From Cylicocyclus nassatus (lineage: Eukaryota > Nematoda > Chromadorea > Rhabditida > Strongylidae), in NCBI GenBank assembly GCA_958299035.1, contig CATQJL010000316.1:6976347-7040346 (forward strand): a stretch of DNA of 64,000 nt, read 5' to 3'. The position numbers were made by a program, and so were the translations under genes. The notes beneath the pieces were generated by a model. The model was not told where the DNA came from, did no database searches, and saw only the letters and a list, made by a program, of their open reading frames with translations. Shown piece by piece: positions 1 to 10,445 of this stretch; position 1 is the stretch's first letter; every line of letters starts with the position of its first letter.

Positions 1-85
1 CTTAACTACGACCCCCGCCCCTCAGTCATACCCCCAAGACGACCCCCCAGGTCGGGCGCGCCTGACCTCACGCTCAACCCTGGTT
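1..85. repeat. GACCCCCC-rich dispersed repeat, copy 1
   Basis: The segment has TACGACCCCC...ACGACCCCCCAGG...CAACCCTGGTT and resembles 3268-3355 and, more loosely, 2340-2545. All three share the order ACGACCCCC, a GC-rich inverted core and CCTGGTTA-type ends. Confidence 0.5.
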
Positions 86-584
86 GGAACTTCAAGAGTT
101 GGCAGACAACTTTGTTCTCGCTGTATTGTCTGGCGGAGAGAGTACTAGCTGTATCCGTATCTTGTGGTGGAGTCTGGGCCGTTGAAGAAGCGAGATTGTC
201 TATCAGGCTTGACTGTTTCTCGATTCCCTTATCCGATACTTCAACTTGCTTGTCCAGGGTATTGCTTCTAGTTGTACACGATGGGCTCCGGTTGTTAAGA
301 AGGAATCTAGATCATTCATCAGCTTTTCCCTCTCTGATTTTTCCTTCTTGGCGCCAATAAAAGTCATGGCATTTTTGCACGCGGACTTTCAGGTTTTTTA
401 GCAGGCACGTAAGAGAGATCTGTACTTCGTCGATTTCCGTTATTTTGTCGGCTATGGAGGCATTACATTCCTTTGAGAACTGCTTGAGCTTGACACCGAG
501 ATTAGTAATTGCTTTATCCGACTGACGTTTCGGCAAAATCGCCTTCTTCAGAGTCTGAAATCGTCGAATGCATGAGTAATCCAT
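85..584 (-). pseudogene. gag-like N-terminus, broken
   Basis: The frame opens at ATG 584-582 and runs 90 codons through KAITNLGVKLKQFSKECNAS and EVQISLTCLLKNLKVRVQK to an in-frame TGA near 314. The same frame continues open past the stop with GIEKQSSLIDNLASSTAQ, and a short +1 segment around the stop (MNDLDSFLTT) suggests a small frameshift. It is helical and charged like retrotransposon gag N-termini. It ends where the C-rich repeat begins. Confidence 0.5.
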
Positions 585-739
585 CCCGTCAAAAACCGCA
601 TCAAGACTCAGAAAAGACGTCCAATGCGTCAGTAAACCATTACATTACATTCCGTTACTGTGTTGGGGAATTTAAATGCTCTGTCTATGCTCAGGATTCT
701 GCTCTCGAGGCTTTTGAGTGCAGAACATACCATTGAGTG

Positions 740-1191
740 GGCGTCTTAATCCAGCCAGCTTGGACATAGTTTGTCTCGTTCGCGTGGACTGAATGCAGAT
801 AAAGAGCTGGAATTAGCTTCTTTTGCTGAGCTATGGATTGGTCTGATAGCTAGCAGCAAGCTTTTGATTTGATTGTTGGTTGATCAACGGTCAAGGAGCT
901 TGGGAGGGTCGTTTGCTGATTGTGAATTGACAGGCGGCTAGTTTGACCCCTTTACTAAGCAGTGGATGGCCTGACAGCTTAATAAGGTCACTCTTGTATG
1001 TGAAAATGGATGAACCAGCAATCACAGAGTTTTTTTTTGGCTGTTGGAAGCCAAAAATAATTCGAAGAGTTCCTTTACTAACTGTGGATGAACCAGTCAG
1101 CTAATAGAAAACCTCTGCTAAGCTATGGATAAGACCTGATAGCTTAGCGAGACTCTTGTTCGTGAAGTGAATGGACCAGCAATCACGAGGG
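740..1191 (-). repeat. Leader with degenerate internal duplications
   Basis: Two blocks, about 968-1025 and 1136-1185, share the layout CTGA(T/C)AGCTTA...CTCTTGT...GTGAA...GACCAGCAATCAC, with partial copies near 840 and 1085. They lie between the LTR and gag. I did not recognise a clean tRNA primer-binding site at the LTR border. Confidence 0.45.
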
Positions 1192-1562
1192 TGGAATATC
1201 GGCTGCTAGTAGCCTGCCACGCGGGACTTTTATCGAATTTCGGTGAGCAGCACCGAAGAGACGATCCGTTGGCCGATACACCAATTTAGTAAAACCAATT
1301 GGGTGGCACAACAATTTATTAATAGCGAATAGTGACGAACAGCGACTGGGCGATAATGACGACTCCAAAACTTGGTATCCAGGCTCTTTTATACAGCCAA
1401 AGCGCGTATAGCCCGGATGCCAATTTCTGACAAGAAATCCTATCAATGCAGTAGAAGTTTCGCCTACTTGAAAGTAGGCGCCGCCGAGTGCATTATCAAG
1501 GGCCATGAAGGTGACCCGGCGGCTAAACAGGTGCATGGACAATCTGCAACTTGTCCATGACA
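1192..1562 (-). repeat. 5' LTR of the Bel/Pao-like element
   Basis: On the minus strand the block starts TGTCATGGAC and ends GATATTCCA, so it has TG...CA termini. Inside are TATAAAAG (about 1386-1393) and AATAAA (about 1316-1321) in the order expected for a promoter and polyadenylation signal. No second LTR is in the window, so the boundaries are inferred from these signals. Confidence 0.55.
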
Positions 1563-1594
1563 GAAGGAGTAGTAAGTTATAGGTATTATGGAAT

Positions 1595-2175
1595 AAAGGT
1601 CGTTATTATCTACCAGTGCGTCACCTCTGCTTCGCAGAGGTTCGCTCTACTATCTGTGCCTTTTTCGTGATAGCATAATAGTGACTTTGAAACTTACCGC
1701 GCGATGCTGAACATCACGAATGAATTGTATACAACTATTCATTTTTAGAGCTTTTCCATGTAAGATCGGTAATTTTGGGAGAAAAAATTTTCCCGCAGAA
1801 AAATGCGACTTTGAATGGGTTACTGAATTTATTTTGGCTTTATAGTCGCCATAAGGATAAAGACCACCTTGAGCTACATAATTACTCAAAAATCCTCTCA
1901 GTTTTTATAGTAAAAACTTGGCAAATCGTAATTGCTCAGTTTCATCTTTTTGTGTAAAAATAGAATTTTTGCTTACTTTTTGAGCTGAAGTCAATGTTTT
2001 TCGTATTTACTTGCTGAACGAATCCACGACTTTGCAAAAGTCCAATTACCGACCTATTTTGGCGGGCCAAAAGTCGCGTGGATCCGTTTGACGCACAGTT
2101 TTCGATGGTTACACTTACTGGATCGGCTTGGGATTTTGCACAGTTACCTACACACTGACAGGATGCTATGACCAA
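1595..2175 (+). repeat. Dispersed repeat R1, copy 1
   Basis: It begins CCAGTGCGTCACCTCTGC with a perfect small hairpin CCTCTGC-TTC-GCAGAGG, then TTCGTGATAGCAT, ATCGGTAATTTTGGG and a segment around 2010-2090 that matches 11365-11445 (for example ACTTTGCAAAAG and GGATCCGTTTG). Copy 2 lies at about 10965-11470 in the same orientation. Confidence 0.55.
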
Positions 2176-3790
2176 AATTTTAGATCGAAACCAGGGCCCG
2201 GCCTAGATCGTCTGGAAGCAGGCTGGACTTCGTTTTTGGGGCAAAAAGCAAGGGAGATATCGTTTTTGACGAGTCGGGGCCAAACACGAAGAATAGGCGC
2301 CATTTAGTCGAACACAAGCTTTTCGGACAAGTTATCACCAGGGTCAAGCAGGGGTGTGGCACACGATCGCTGGTTACGACCCCCCCCCCTGATTGCTGTC
2401 TTAATAATACCCCCCCCCCCCTGAACTATATACCTAAGATAGCATTACCAGAGTTGAGAAAGAGGTCAGGCACAAGTCTTTCGAGAACAACCCCCCCTCC
2501 CATGAAAGCCCTCAAACGACCCCTTCTTCCTCCTCTTAACCTCTGGACCTCAAAGTGTGACATTCTGGAGGACACCAGCTTTTTCTAGAGAGTTTTCAGA
2601 TTTCGAGAGCTGTACGCCCAATTTTCTGTGACTGCACTTTACAATCACACGTAGTTTGACGGCTGATTTTGATCTGAATGGGCATATTGAAAGGGCCATA
2701 ATTTTCTTATGGATGGGGCGTTCGGTTCCAAATTTCCAGTGTAGCAAGAAGAAGCTATGTGCTCAACACTCATACCAGCAATGGAGCGCTTTCTGGATTT
2801 TAAAGGCAAGTTAAGGGGGTGTGCCGCACCCCATTAACTATATCAAAAAAAACATTTTTAGCGGACACTATTTATATGAATCGATAGCCTAAACCTTGTA
2901 GATTCCATAGGACTGTTTGGAGCCTGATTCGTCTTCTTAGCTCTGAGTGATATTTGGTGAAAGCACAGCGATCAAATTCGAAAAATGGGAAAAACGAGAT
3001 TTTGATTGGCTTCTAATTCCACAGTTTACAGGTCTTCTGAAGGGGGATTCCTGAGGTGGACAAAGAAGGAGTAGTGCTTTGTCTTCAGTGCAAAAACGGA
3101 TAGCTAATTTACCTTTGAAACAAAGTTAGCCATGTTGGAATTTGACCATTTCATTTAGGTAACCTAGTATCTTGAATCTTCAGAATTCGCTCACACTTTG
3201 TCTACAGGGGTTGACATGCTAACTATGGGTATGATACAAATATCATGTTATCATTATTATCAGATTACCCAACTACGACCCCCTCCCCTTTTGACTTCTC
3301 AATACGACCCCCCAAGTGTGGCGTGCCACACCCCAAGCTTGATCCTGGTTATCACACGATTGACATGCTCTATCGTGTACGGCGAAAAGTGCGCGCGATT
3401 TGAAAGCAAGGCTGAAACAAACAAACTGCTTGTTTACAATGCACACAGAATCATATATCACCAAAATTGAACTGTATGTATAGAAAATTATTTGCGGAAG
3501 AATTATGTAAAAAGATTTGAAAACTTATGTAAAGAAATACCTTTTTCAAAATTAGATCGTCTCCAGACGGCCACCAGACGATCTGAGATCGTCTGGAGCA
3601 TATATTTTCGTCACTTCACATAAGTTTCGGATCTTTTTAGCATGGACGGATGCCCCGGTCAAAAATCTATCTTTGAGCATAGAAACATTTTCATATTACC
3701 CCCTGTCCGTCCCTTTTTAGCCTCTTTTTTTCCGAAAATCGCCATGTTAGATATCGCGCTCCACCGCCATTCTTTGCGTTATTGCCCGTT
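2176..3790. other. Intergenic, repeats only
   Basis: No gene is supported. C runs at about 2381 and 2409 mark further GACCCCCC-type repeats, another copy is at 3268-3355, and GATCGTCTGGA-type palindromic segments occur at 2205-2216 and 3555-3600. Short open frames here have no family features. Confidence 0.5.
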
Positions 3791-3995
3791 TCCAGCTCTG
3801 ACAAGGGAAGGATACTCGGTCGAAGTGGCCATTTGGAATGAGCTGTATATTAGGAAACCGTCCTCCGTAAGGCAAACTCCAAACTACTTTCGCTAGGTGC
3901 CGAGCGGTTTTGTGGGGGGAGTTACAAGGCCATTTTCCTCCGGCGCAGCCAGCGCACCCAGTGATGGGCGAGGCGCTAGAGTGACGCAGCAGTGT

Positions 3996-4070
3996 GGCAG
4001 TGGCGCAGTGGCAACGCAGTGGACTACGAAGCAGATGGTCGAGGGTTCGAGTCCTGTTGCTGCTACTTTG
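3996..4070 (+). repeat. tRNA-like (SINE-type) segment in left arm
   Basis: A Pol III box A-like TGGCGCAGTGG and a box B GGTTCGAGTCC are spaced as in a tRNA. GTGGCAG at the start can pair with CTGCTAC at the end as a 7-bp acceptor stem (one G-U). A loop CTACGAA in the anticodon position would read ACG, but its stem is poor. It is more likely a tRNA-derived SINE piece than a working tRNA gene. Confidence 0.55.
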
Positions 4071-4829
4071 TTTTGCAGTTCTGTAAAAAGTCTATTGGGT
4101 GACAGCAAACGAGAAATACTATTTCTAGGCAGTCGAAACAAGCTAGTTACTGCAAAAAAGCCACTATTTCTGCAATAAGCTATAATCTTCTAAAATATGT
4201 AAATCTGTGGAGGTTATGATGTCACAACAAGGGATTCAAGTGATAAACTAACATGTATGGAATACAACCACAAAATGCTCAAAGTAGAAGAGCTTCTCGC
4301 AGCGCGCACATCGGATAAAATAAAACGATGACAATCAGCAGCTTCACAATTGCCTATCAAAGTCGGTGAAAAACAGTACTGAATAGGAGACTCGAATTCG
4401 CCGGGGTGGTTGTCAATGTATCCGGCTGCATCCATGGGTATGAAAGCAAATCTTTGAATCGCGGCGAGCAAAATTGTGTGTAAATGAGCGATAAGATCTT
4501 AAGGATGGAATCCCTATGATGCAAGGTAAAGTTCAGATCAAGAACCAATAAATGGGATGTGAATCGATTGCAATCTTGCAAGTGCGCGCGTTGCGAAAAG
4601 CTCTTCTGCTTTGAGCATTTTGTGGTTGTATTCCATACATGCTAATATATCATTTGAACCCATTGTTGTGACATCATAATCTCCACAGATTTACATATTG
4701 TAGAGGATTATGGCTTATTGTAGAAATAGTGAGTTTTTTGCAGTAAATAGCTTGTTTGAATTGCCTAGATATAGTATTTCTCGTTTGCTGTCACCCAATA
4801 GACTTTTTACAGAACTGCAAAACAAAATA

Positions 4830-4905
4830 GCAGCAACAGGACCCGAACCCTCGACCATCTGCTTCGTAGTCCACTGCGTTGCCACTGCGCCACTGCCACA
4901 CTGCC
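4830..4905 (-). repeat. tRNA-like (SINE-type) segment in right arm
   Basis: This is the inverted counterpart of the left-arm segment, with box B changed to GGTTCGGGTCC. The acceptor-stem pairing is retained. Two Pol III-type promoters would point toward each other across the spacer. Confidence 0.5.
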
Positions 4906-5238
4906 GCGTCACCCTAGCGCCTCGCCCATCACTGGGTGCGCTGGCTGCGCCGGAGGAAAATGGCCTTGTAACTCCCCCCACAAAACCGCTCGGCACCTAG
5001 CGAAAGTAGTTTTGAGTTTGCCTTACGGAGGACGTTTTCCTAATATACAGCTCATTCCAAACGGCCACTTCGACCGAGTATCCTTCCCTTGTGAGCAAAA
5101 TTTTCATCGCTTGTCGCTTTTTGTCATAAACATTGAGTGTTTTCTTCGTCTGTTTCTACCGTTCTCTTTATTGATATGTTGCACTTGGTTGTCGGTCGAA
5201 AATGGTCGTCGCTTGATAACATTTACATCGCATTTCAG

Positions 5239-6937
5239 TGTAACAAACCATTTAGACGTACCGATGGAGCTTTTCGAAGAACAGCACTAATTTGAATCTG
5301 TTTGGAACAGTGTCTCCGGGAGAAACGCTGCATTTAGTGGTTCCACTGCTATTTTCAGCGACTGGGGAAATCTTCTTTAGACCTTCTAATTACAAGTAAG
5401 ATTTTGCGTCTTTCCTGTTGGGTATATTTCTTGTTCCCTTGCAATTCAACATCTCACTCTATTGTTACCCTAATTTGCTGTTTCTAAACGTTGTAATTGT
5501 TTTGTGTATCGTTTAGTTCTAGATGTGAAGTCAGCCTTGAGTCGCTGACATGGCATCAATTTACGTACCAGATGCGTCAAGTGATCCGATGTGATCTAAG
5601 TGAAGATACCACACAAGGCTACTTCGAAACGGTTGTTTTTGAGGAAAAAGTCCGAGAAGGTAAGGCTTCCCTTAAAATTTCTGCTTCCAGTACAAACTGA
5701 AAGAGTCGGAGCCTTAACTCTGCGCAAGTTGATTGCGCATACGGTAGAGATGAAAGCTGTGACTATCACGTAGTTCAGGTGTCGATAAGTAGACGGAAGT
5801 GTATTCAGTCCATTTGTACCCACCCTTGCAATTCCATGACGTACTTCCATTCCCTATCACCTTCGAAATTCCCGTGGCTATGGATTTAGAACCGGGTCAG
5901 AGCATTCAGCTCAACATGGTGCCAGGGCGTCGTATGCGACTTTGGGTGAGTCTACTGAGTTTTTAGTTGCTTCTAAATCTCTAATTATGATTGTGGTTTT
6001 AGGCGCCATATTTGGGCGAAATGTATTCGTTGGATATGACTATTCCCGAAAGCCGGAGCTACAAGTGGTTGCCTTGAATACGGATACGGGTTCGGCTGAG
6101 CTGGTAAGGCTTTAGAGAGTGGGAAAAGGCATGTCAGGTTTTTTTCCGTTACAGTCACTTGCTTTGCATTGGACGGAGTATGGAGATCTGAAAGCATATC
6201 TGTATGCACCATTTTGGCTATTCAACAATACCTCTATGACGTTGAAGCACATGGTGAGCGCAGTGTATTTCATATTCCAATATCTTAGCAGCATGTATCG
6301 TATAAGAGCGCGTAATTTTCACTGTTTTTCTTCCGAGGTTCTAGGAAAGCGGAGGAAGCTTGCTGCGAAATTCGACTCAGTGTATGCTCTGTAAAAAGGC
6401 CCATCCTACCCAACAGGTGAATCAAAACACAGTGCGATCAAGTATCAATCCATGACCGATAACATCCAACCTTTCACTTCTGTTTGAGATACATCGACCG
6501 CATCGATATCTTGGCTAGTGCTTAGCGTTGCGCAGGAGTCGGGGCCTTCTGCGGGCTGTAAATTTTTCGCAACAGTCCTAAGCCACTGTTAATTTCCTCT
6601 TTTTTGGCGCCCACATCATGTTCACCTCGACTCCGAGCTGGAGTTGAGTTGGTGGTTTGCGAGTAGTCAGAGATGCATGTAGCATGTTTCTATCTATAAC
6701 ACTAGTCGTGTCTTTAGCACGCAAATGCTTTTCAATGTTGTATGCTGTAGCTTTAATAGCTGCTTGTGTCGTGGAATTTTCGCGCTCATAAATTTGCTGA
6801 ATTTTCGCTTCGCCTCTTATTCGCTTGTTACATTGAAAATAGAATTTCAGGAGGCTGAATACGCTGTCAAGCACCTACCAGATGAAAATCCTCTGATGCT
6901 GCCATTTCCTAGTACAGATTTCAGCAAGAAGAAGAAG
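5239..6937 (+). pseudogene. VPS13 fragment (intron-bearing pseudogene)
   Basis: Pieces of a VPS13 lipid-transfer protein appear in order, covering the region before and through the SHR-BD domain. Exon A (5239-5395) includes VTNHLDVPMELFEEQH then, after a frameshift, LFGTVSPGETLHLVVPLL. Exon B (5517-5659) includes SLTWHQFTYQMRQVIRCDLS. A block near 5793-5945 includes PITFEIPVAMDLEPGQSI. Exon E (6003-6103) has NTDTGSAEL, exon F (6155-6253) has YGDLKAYLYAPFWLFNN, and exon H (6851-6937) has LMLPFPSTDFSKKKK. At least four frameshifts (near 5290, 5735, 5798 and 6045) break it. GT-AG introns are kept, so it is a DNA-level copy, not a processed one. The N-terminal chorein region and the C-terminus are absent. 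Confidence 0.78.
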
Positions 6938-7033
6938 GTCTGTCTAAGCTGATATCACTAAAAAAAGTTTTCGCGCATAGAAAAGTCTTGTATATTGTAG
7001 CGAGAACTGGTCCCCGCACATTTTCCCTAGTTA

Positions 7034-7815
7034 ATTTCCTAGTTTTCTAGTTTTGCGCTGGTGCGGTTATAGTACCGCCGCTTCACTTTGCATATCATGA
7101 CATCACTGTGACATCTTATGAAGGCCTCATCACTCACATCAGCTCCATCTCCATATGAAAGTCATGTCCGTCCGGCACTAACGCAAGCTATCAAAGAGCT
7201 CATTGGTAGGATTTCCCACATTTTTGCATCACTTCAAACCAAAATTCTTAAATGCAGGTCCTAGGGCTGAAAGAGCTCTGAAAATACTCATGATCGTCGC
7301 GGAAACACTTGTACGCAAGGATTTTACCCTTGATCCCAATGAAAATAACATGAAAAAGGCGGCCTATCACATGGTGATTCTCACCAACTCAATGTATCGA
7401 TAAAAAATTGTTGAAAATGTACCTCTGGACATAGTAATACAAGTTTTAGATGCGAGCAATGACTGCCGGAGTGGCGGATCACATGTCGTGATCCGCTTGC
7501 CGGAACGATGATATCATTGCTACAGCAATCGTTTACGAACTCATTGCGGACTTCGAATACTGAATTGGTAGTATGAACTTATGTGAGGTTTTCTTCTGTG
7601 GAGTGCATATGATTTTGTAGACTTGTATTATTTTCACAAACGGTATGAAGGAATTTGCATCCTTGAACACTCTTCTATCGTGTTTGTTCTTCTTCTAATG
7701 GCTGAGTTCATAGGTAGAAATGGGAGAGCTGGCCTGTGAGCTAAAAAACCGAGAAACAACCTTTCATTTTCTGATCTCATAAATTTTTTCTTTGCAGCCA
7801 CTCTTAGTCCGTATC
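7034..7815 (+). pseudogene. CNOT1 (NOT1) fragment (intron-bearing pseudogene)
   Basis: These pieces come from the CCR4-NOT scaffold, the mRNA deadenylase platform. Exon 1 (about 7034-7205) reads FAYHDITVTSYEGLITHI and, after a frameshift, HVRPALTQAIKELIG. Exon 2 (7258-7373) reads AERALKILMIVAETLVRKDF then LDPNENNMKKAAYHM. Exon 3 (7450-7567) reads MRAMTAGVA, then after a frameshift ITCRDPLAGTMISLLQQ. A last exon starts at 7798 (LSPYQN) and is lost just before the Penelope element at 7864. These match the segment around the CNOT1 helical domain following the CAF1-binding MIF4G, from memory. Introns are retained. Two or more frameshifts and the truncation make it non-functional. Confidence 0.83.
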
Positions 7816-7863
7816 AAAACATTTAAAGTTCAATTATGTTGTTTTGTTAAAACTAGTTTTCTT

Positions 7864-8049
7864 CAAGTGTTCTGAGCCACAGGTTTGTTAGATGGTCTTT
7901 ATTATTCAATCACAGCCTAACGTTTCGACATCTTCGTCTTCCTCAGAGGCCTGGAAGTGGTTCAAAACGTCATCCGTGACTCCAAGCCACCAAACACCTC
8001 CCCTAGTCCGGCTAGTTCTCAACCTTCGCTCAGCTTTCCGCTTATAAAA
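7864..8049 (-). repeat. PLE terminal inverted repeat, left copy (element 3' side)
   Basis: Its reverse complement reads GGCTTGGAGTCACGGATGA ... GGCTCAGAACACTTG and aligns along its whole length with 10446-10631. Differences are scattered single-base changes, consistent with moderate age. Confidence 0.85.
7914..7952 (-). ncRNA. Hammerhead ribozyme motif, PLE type, left repeat
   Basis: On the minus strand, AGGCCT leads into the core CTGAGGA, then stem II GACG-AAGA-TGTC (one G-U), then GAAACGTT and AGGCT. AGGCCT pairs with AGGCT as stem I. Stem III is only A-C/G-T, a self-complementary ACGT, as in the dimeric hammerheads known from Penelope elements. The cleavage triplet GTT fits NUH. One extra A follows the core CTGAGGA. 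Confidence 0.7.
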
Positions 8050-8189
8050 ATGTCAGGACAGAAGATGAGCGTACCGAAAGACCACCGCTATATATGGTAT
8101 TCCGCACCGGAAATGATGGTCGTGGCGGAAGAATAAACTATACCATAAATGACAGCCCAACGTGATCTACAGACCGCATGACGATATGA

Positions 8190-10383
8190 ACGGAGGAAAG
8201 TCAGAGGTTATTGACAAACACTTATTCTTGTTGTTCATTTCTGGCTTCTTTGCAGAGATCCAGAAAGCCTCTAATGCTTTCCTAGCCGAGGTCTCCTTTT
8301 CACAGGCTAAGATCTTACACTTGATATCAAAGTCTTCTCCATTATGCGCCTCGCTTCTATGTATGCCTGCCTAAAGCTGAAGATAATGTTTTACGCTTTT
8401 TATCTGCCAGATGTTCTTTAACACAAGTACTGAGTGCTCTTTCAGTCTTCCCAATATAAAGCGCGTTGCAATTCAGACATTCTATCTGATAAACTATTCC
8501 CACTTTTACACAATCACCTAATTTACCATGCGGGCAAACTACACAATGCTCTGTCATACAGTATCGATCGTATAGTCTGTTTCGAACCAATTGCTTTTTG
8601 ATATTGTCATTCGGAACGTCCACTAATACAATATCATCCTGCAATTGTGCACGTAAAATGCATTTTCGAAGAGCCGCGCTGATACTATCCGATATAAATG
8701 GAAATAGTGGGAATTTATTATCATGAGCGTTGTTACCATTCGCAGGCTGTCGAGTACGTGGTAAAGAATGGTAGCCATTACTGCAAGCGATATGGGAAGC
8801 CGAATCTCGTGACTCGCATCGTTCCTTTTCTCCGGAGCACATCTGCATAGCCGTATCGAACATATTCCTGATTACAGCGCGCTTCACGTAAAGGATGGCC
8901 AGATTCAACATTTACGAGGATGTTCTTAGAGCTTTCTTTGCGGTAACATTTGAACTCAGTTATGCCGTTGGACAACCTCACCTGTGCGTTGAGATAGGGC
9001 AGCCATCCGTCGCGTAGTGTCTCTCGTGTGAGCTTTATGTACTGCGACTGCTGGTTGAAAATCTCGAAACACTTATCCATTTCAGACTGTGTGGAGGTCG
9101 CTATACAGCAGTCATCGATATAACGGCGTACATTAGCGGCATTCGAGCTAGCACCGGTTCCTCGATCTTGCTCATGAAGCAGATAGCAAGTACAGGCGCT
9201 AGTCTCTGACCCATTGACAGCCTACGTATCTGAGAGTAATAAGTCCCAGACCATTTAAAGATGTTACACTTCAAACATTCGTGTGTTAGGGTCATTGTCC
9301 GCAACTTGCCAAGTCCAAAGGTATTGATGGTATTGTCATGCCTATCCAACATCTCTGATAGCGCTTGCAGGGCTTGTTCATTTTGCACATTAGTGTAAAG
9401 CGAAGTCACATCAAATGACTCAATTACAGTGCTCGAATCAAACTTAGCGCTGCGAAGCTATTCGATAAATCCGTGTGAGTTGGATAGATATGCAGGAATC
9501 TTGGACAGCAATTGACTCACAATTTTATTTAAGAACCATGCATGTCGGTAGGGCCGCCTACACAACTTATAATTGGTCTGATCTTGTAGGTGTCTTCCGA
9601 CAATGAATTCATGTCTCGCAAAGAAAGATTGTGGGTTTGATTAAGCTATAAAACACTGGACAACTTGGATCTAAGCTTCAATCTGTTGATAACGCTCTCG
9701 TCAAGTCCAGCTGATTTTGCTATCGTGGTCCAAGCGTCGTTCAACTTTTTACATTGGGTGTGAAACTCTTTCTCAGAGACCATTCTATACGTTGTGGTGT
9801 CCGCAAGATGCGCTGCTGTTATTCTGCGATCTAACTCCTGAGGCATTACTACAAACTCGCCGCCTTCATCGCTTACAGACACACGTATTGAACCCTTCGA
9901 GACGAGTTCGCGTACCTCTTTGAAAGCTTGCCACCGTTCGTTTGACAAGTTGTTCTGATGTTGTTGTTTTGCTCTGTTGAGAACTTCCAAAACACCAGAA
10001 CAACATAAAAGACAAAACTTTGTGTCTATCTCAAGAACGGGAGACGGTTGCCTGTAAAACGATTGAGGGAAAGGAATTAATGGTAAGCCGTTAGATTCGT
10101 AAGACGCCATAGCTGGATCACCTCTACGTTTAGCTCTCAGTCTTAAAGTGTCTGTGACTTTGTGCAGGGTTCAAACAACTTTGCGATAAGTAGCAGCATT
10201 GACGTTCTGCGCGAGAGAGAATGAAGGTCTAAGGCTACAAAGCTCGATGATGTTAGAAGAAATCTGAGTGTTGCCATTAACAGTGACTCTTGCCGCTTTT
10301 GCATTATAACATGAAAGTTGTTCAGAGCGTTCATCGGCTTTGCTACTACTGTCACGTGAGCAACTTTTACATAGTTCAGCCAA
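8190..10383 (-). pseudogene. Penelope reverse transcriptase / GIY-YIG endonuclease, frameshifted
   Basis: Minus-strand segments in order: an N-terminal part from 10383; 10110-9646 with GGEFVVMPQELDRRITAAH; 9409-9101 with DVTSLYTNVQNEQALQAL just upstream, then IRRLSMGQRLAPVLAICF; then in another frame RRYIDDCCIAT (the catalytic YxDD) and LRDGWLPYLNAQVRLSNG (9080-8778); then 8911-8357 ending in IVYQIECLNCNALYIGKTE, the GIY-YIG nuclease core, with R and E of that fold following. The tail continues past a stop with EDFDIKCKILACEKET to about 8190. At least three frameshifts and some stops break it. The order and motifs match PLEs; a nuclease after the RT excludes ordinary LINEs. Confidence 0.85.
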
Positions 10384-10445
10384 GAGTCGGTCGTACTTTG
10401 CGCGGAGCTTGGATTTAGTCTTAGATCGAAGAGGAAAGCTTCTTT

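Larger units (their letters stand above)
1..1562 (-). mobile_element. Bel/Pao-like LTR retrotransposon, 5' part, runs off the left edge
   Basis: Reading the minus strand from 1562, there is a 371-bp LTR, a 600-bp leader with repeated blocks, then a gag-like reading frame from 584. The rest of the element (protease, reverse transcriptase, integrase, 3' LTR) would lie left of the window. The family call rests on the gag N-terminus, which has the coiled, Glu/Lys-rich layout that precedes the conserved core in nematode Bel/Pao elements; this is from memory. A C-rich repeat at 1-85 interrupts the frame, so the copy is broken. Confidence 0.5.
3795..5096. mobile_element. Fold-back (long inverted repeat) element
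   Basis: The left arm (about 3795-4312) and right arm (about 4580-5096) are near-identical inverted copies separated by about 270 bp. Matching landmarks are TGTGGGGGGAGTTACAAGG / CCTTGTAACTCCCCCCACA and the pair around TGTATGGAATACAACCAC at 4253 and 4640. The arms are over 500 bp, far longer than a normal Tc1 terminal repeat. Apparent reading frames in the arms are mirror images of each other and are not genes. I found no transposase and no clear target duplication. Confidence 0.75.

Noticed and set aside
3897..4178. 93-codon open frame, repeated in mirror image at 4996-4715
   Set aside because: Both lie wholly in the inverted repeat arms and overlap the tRNA-like segment; frames exist on both strands of each arm, as expected from repeat composition.
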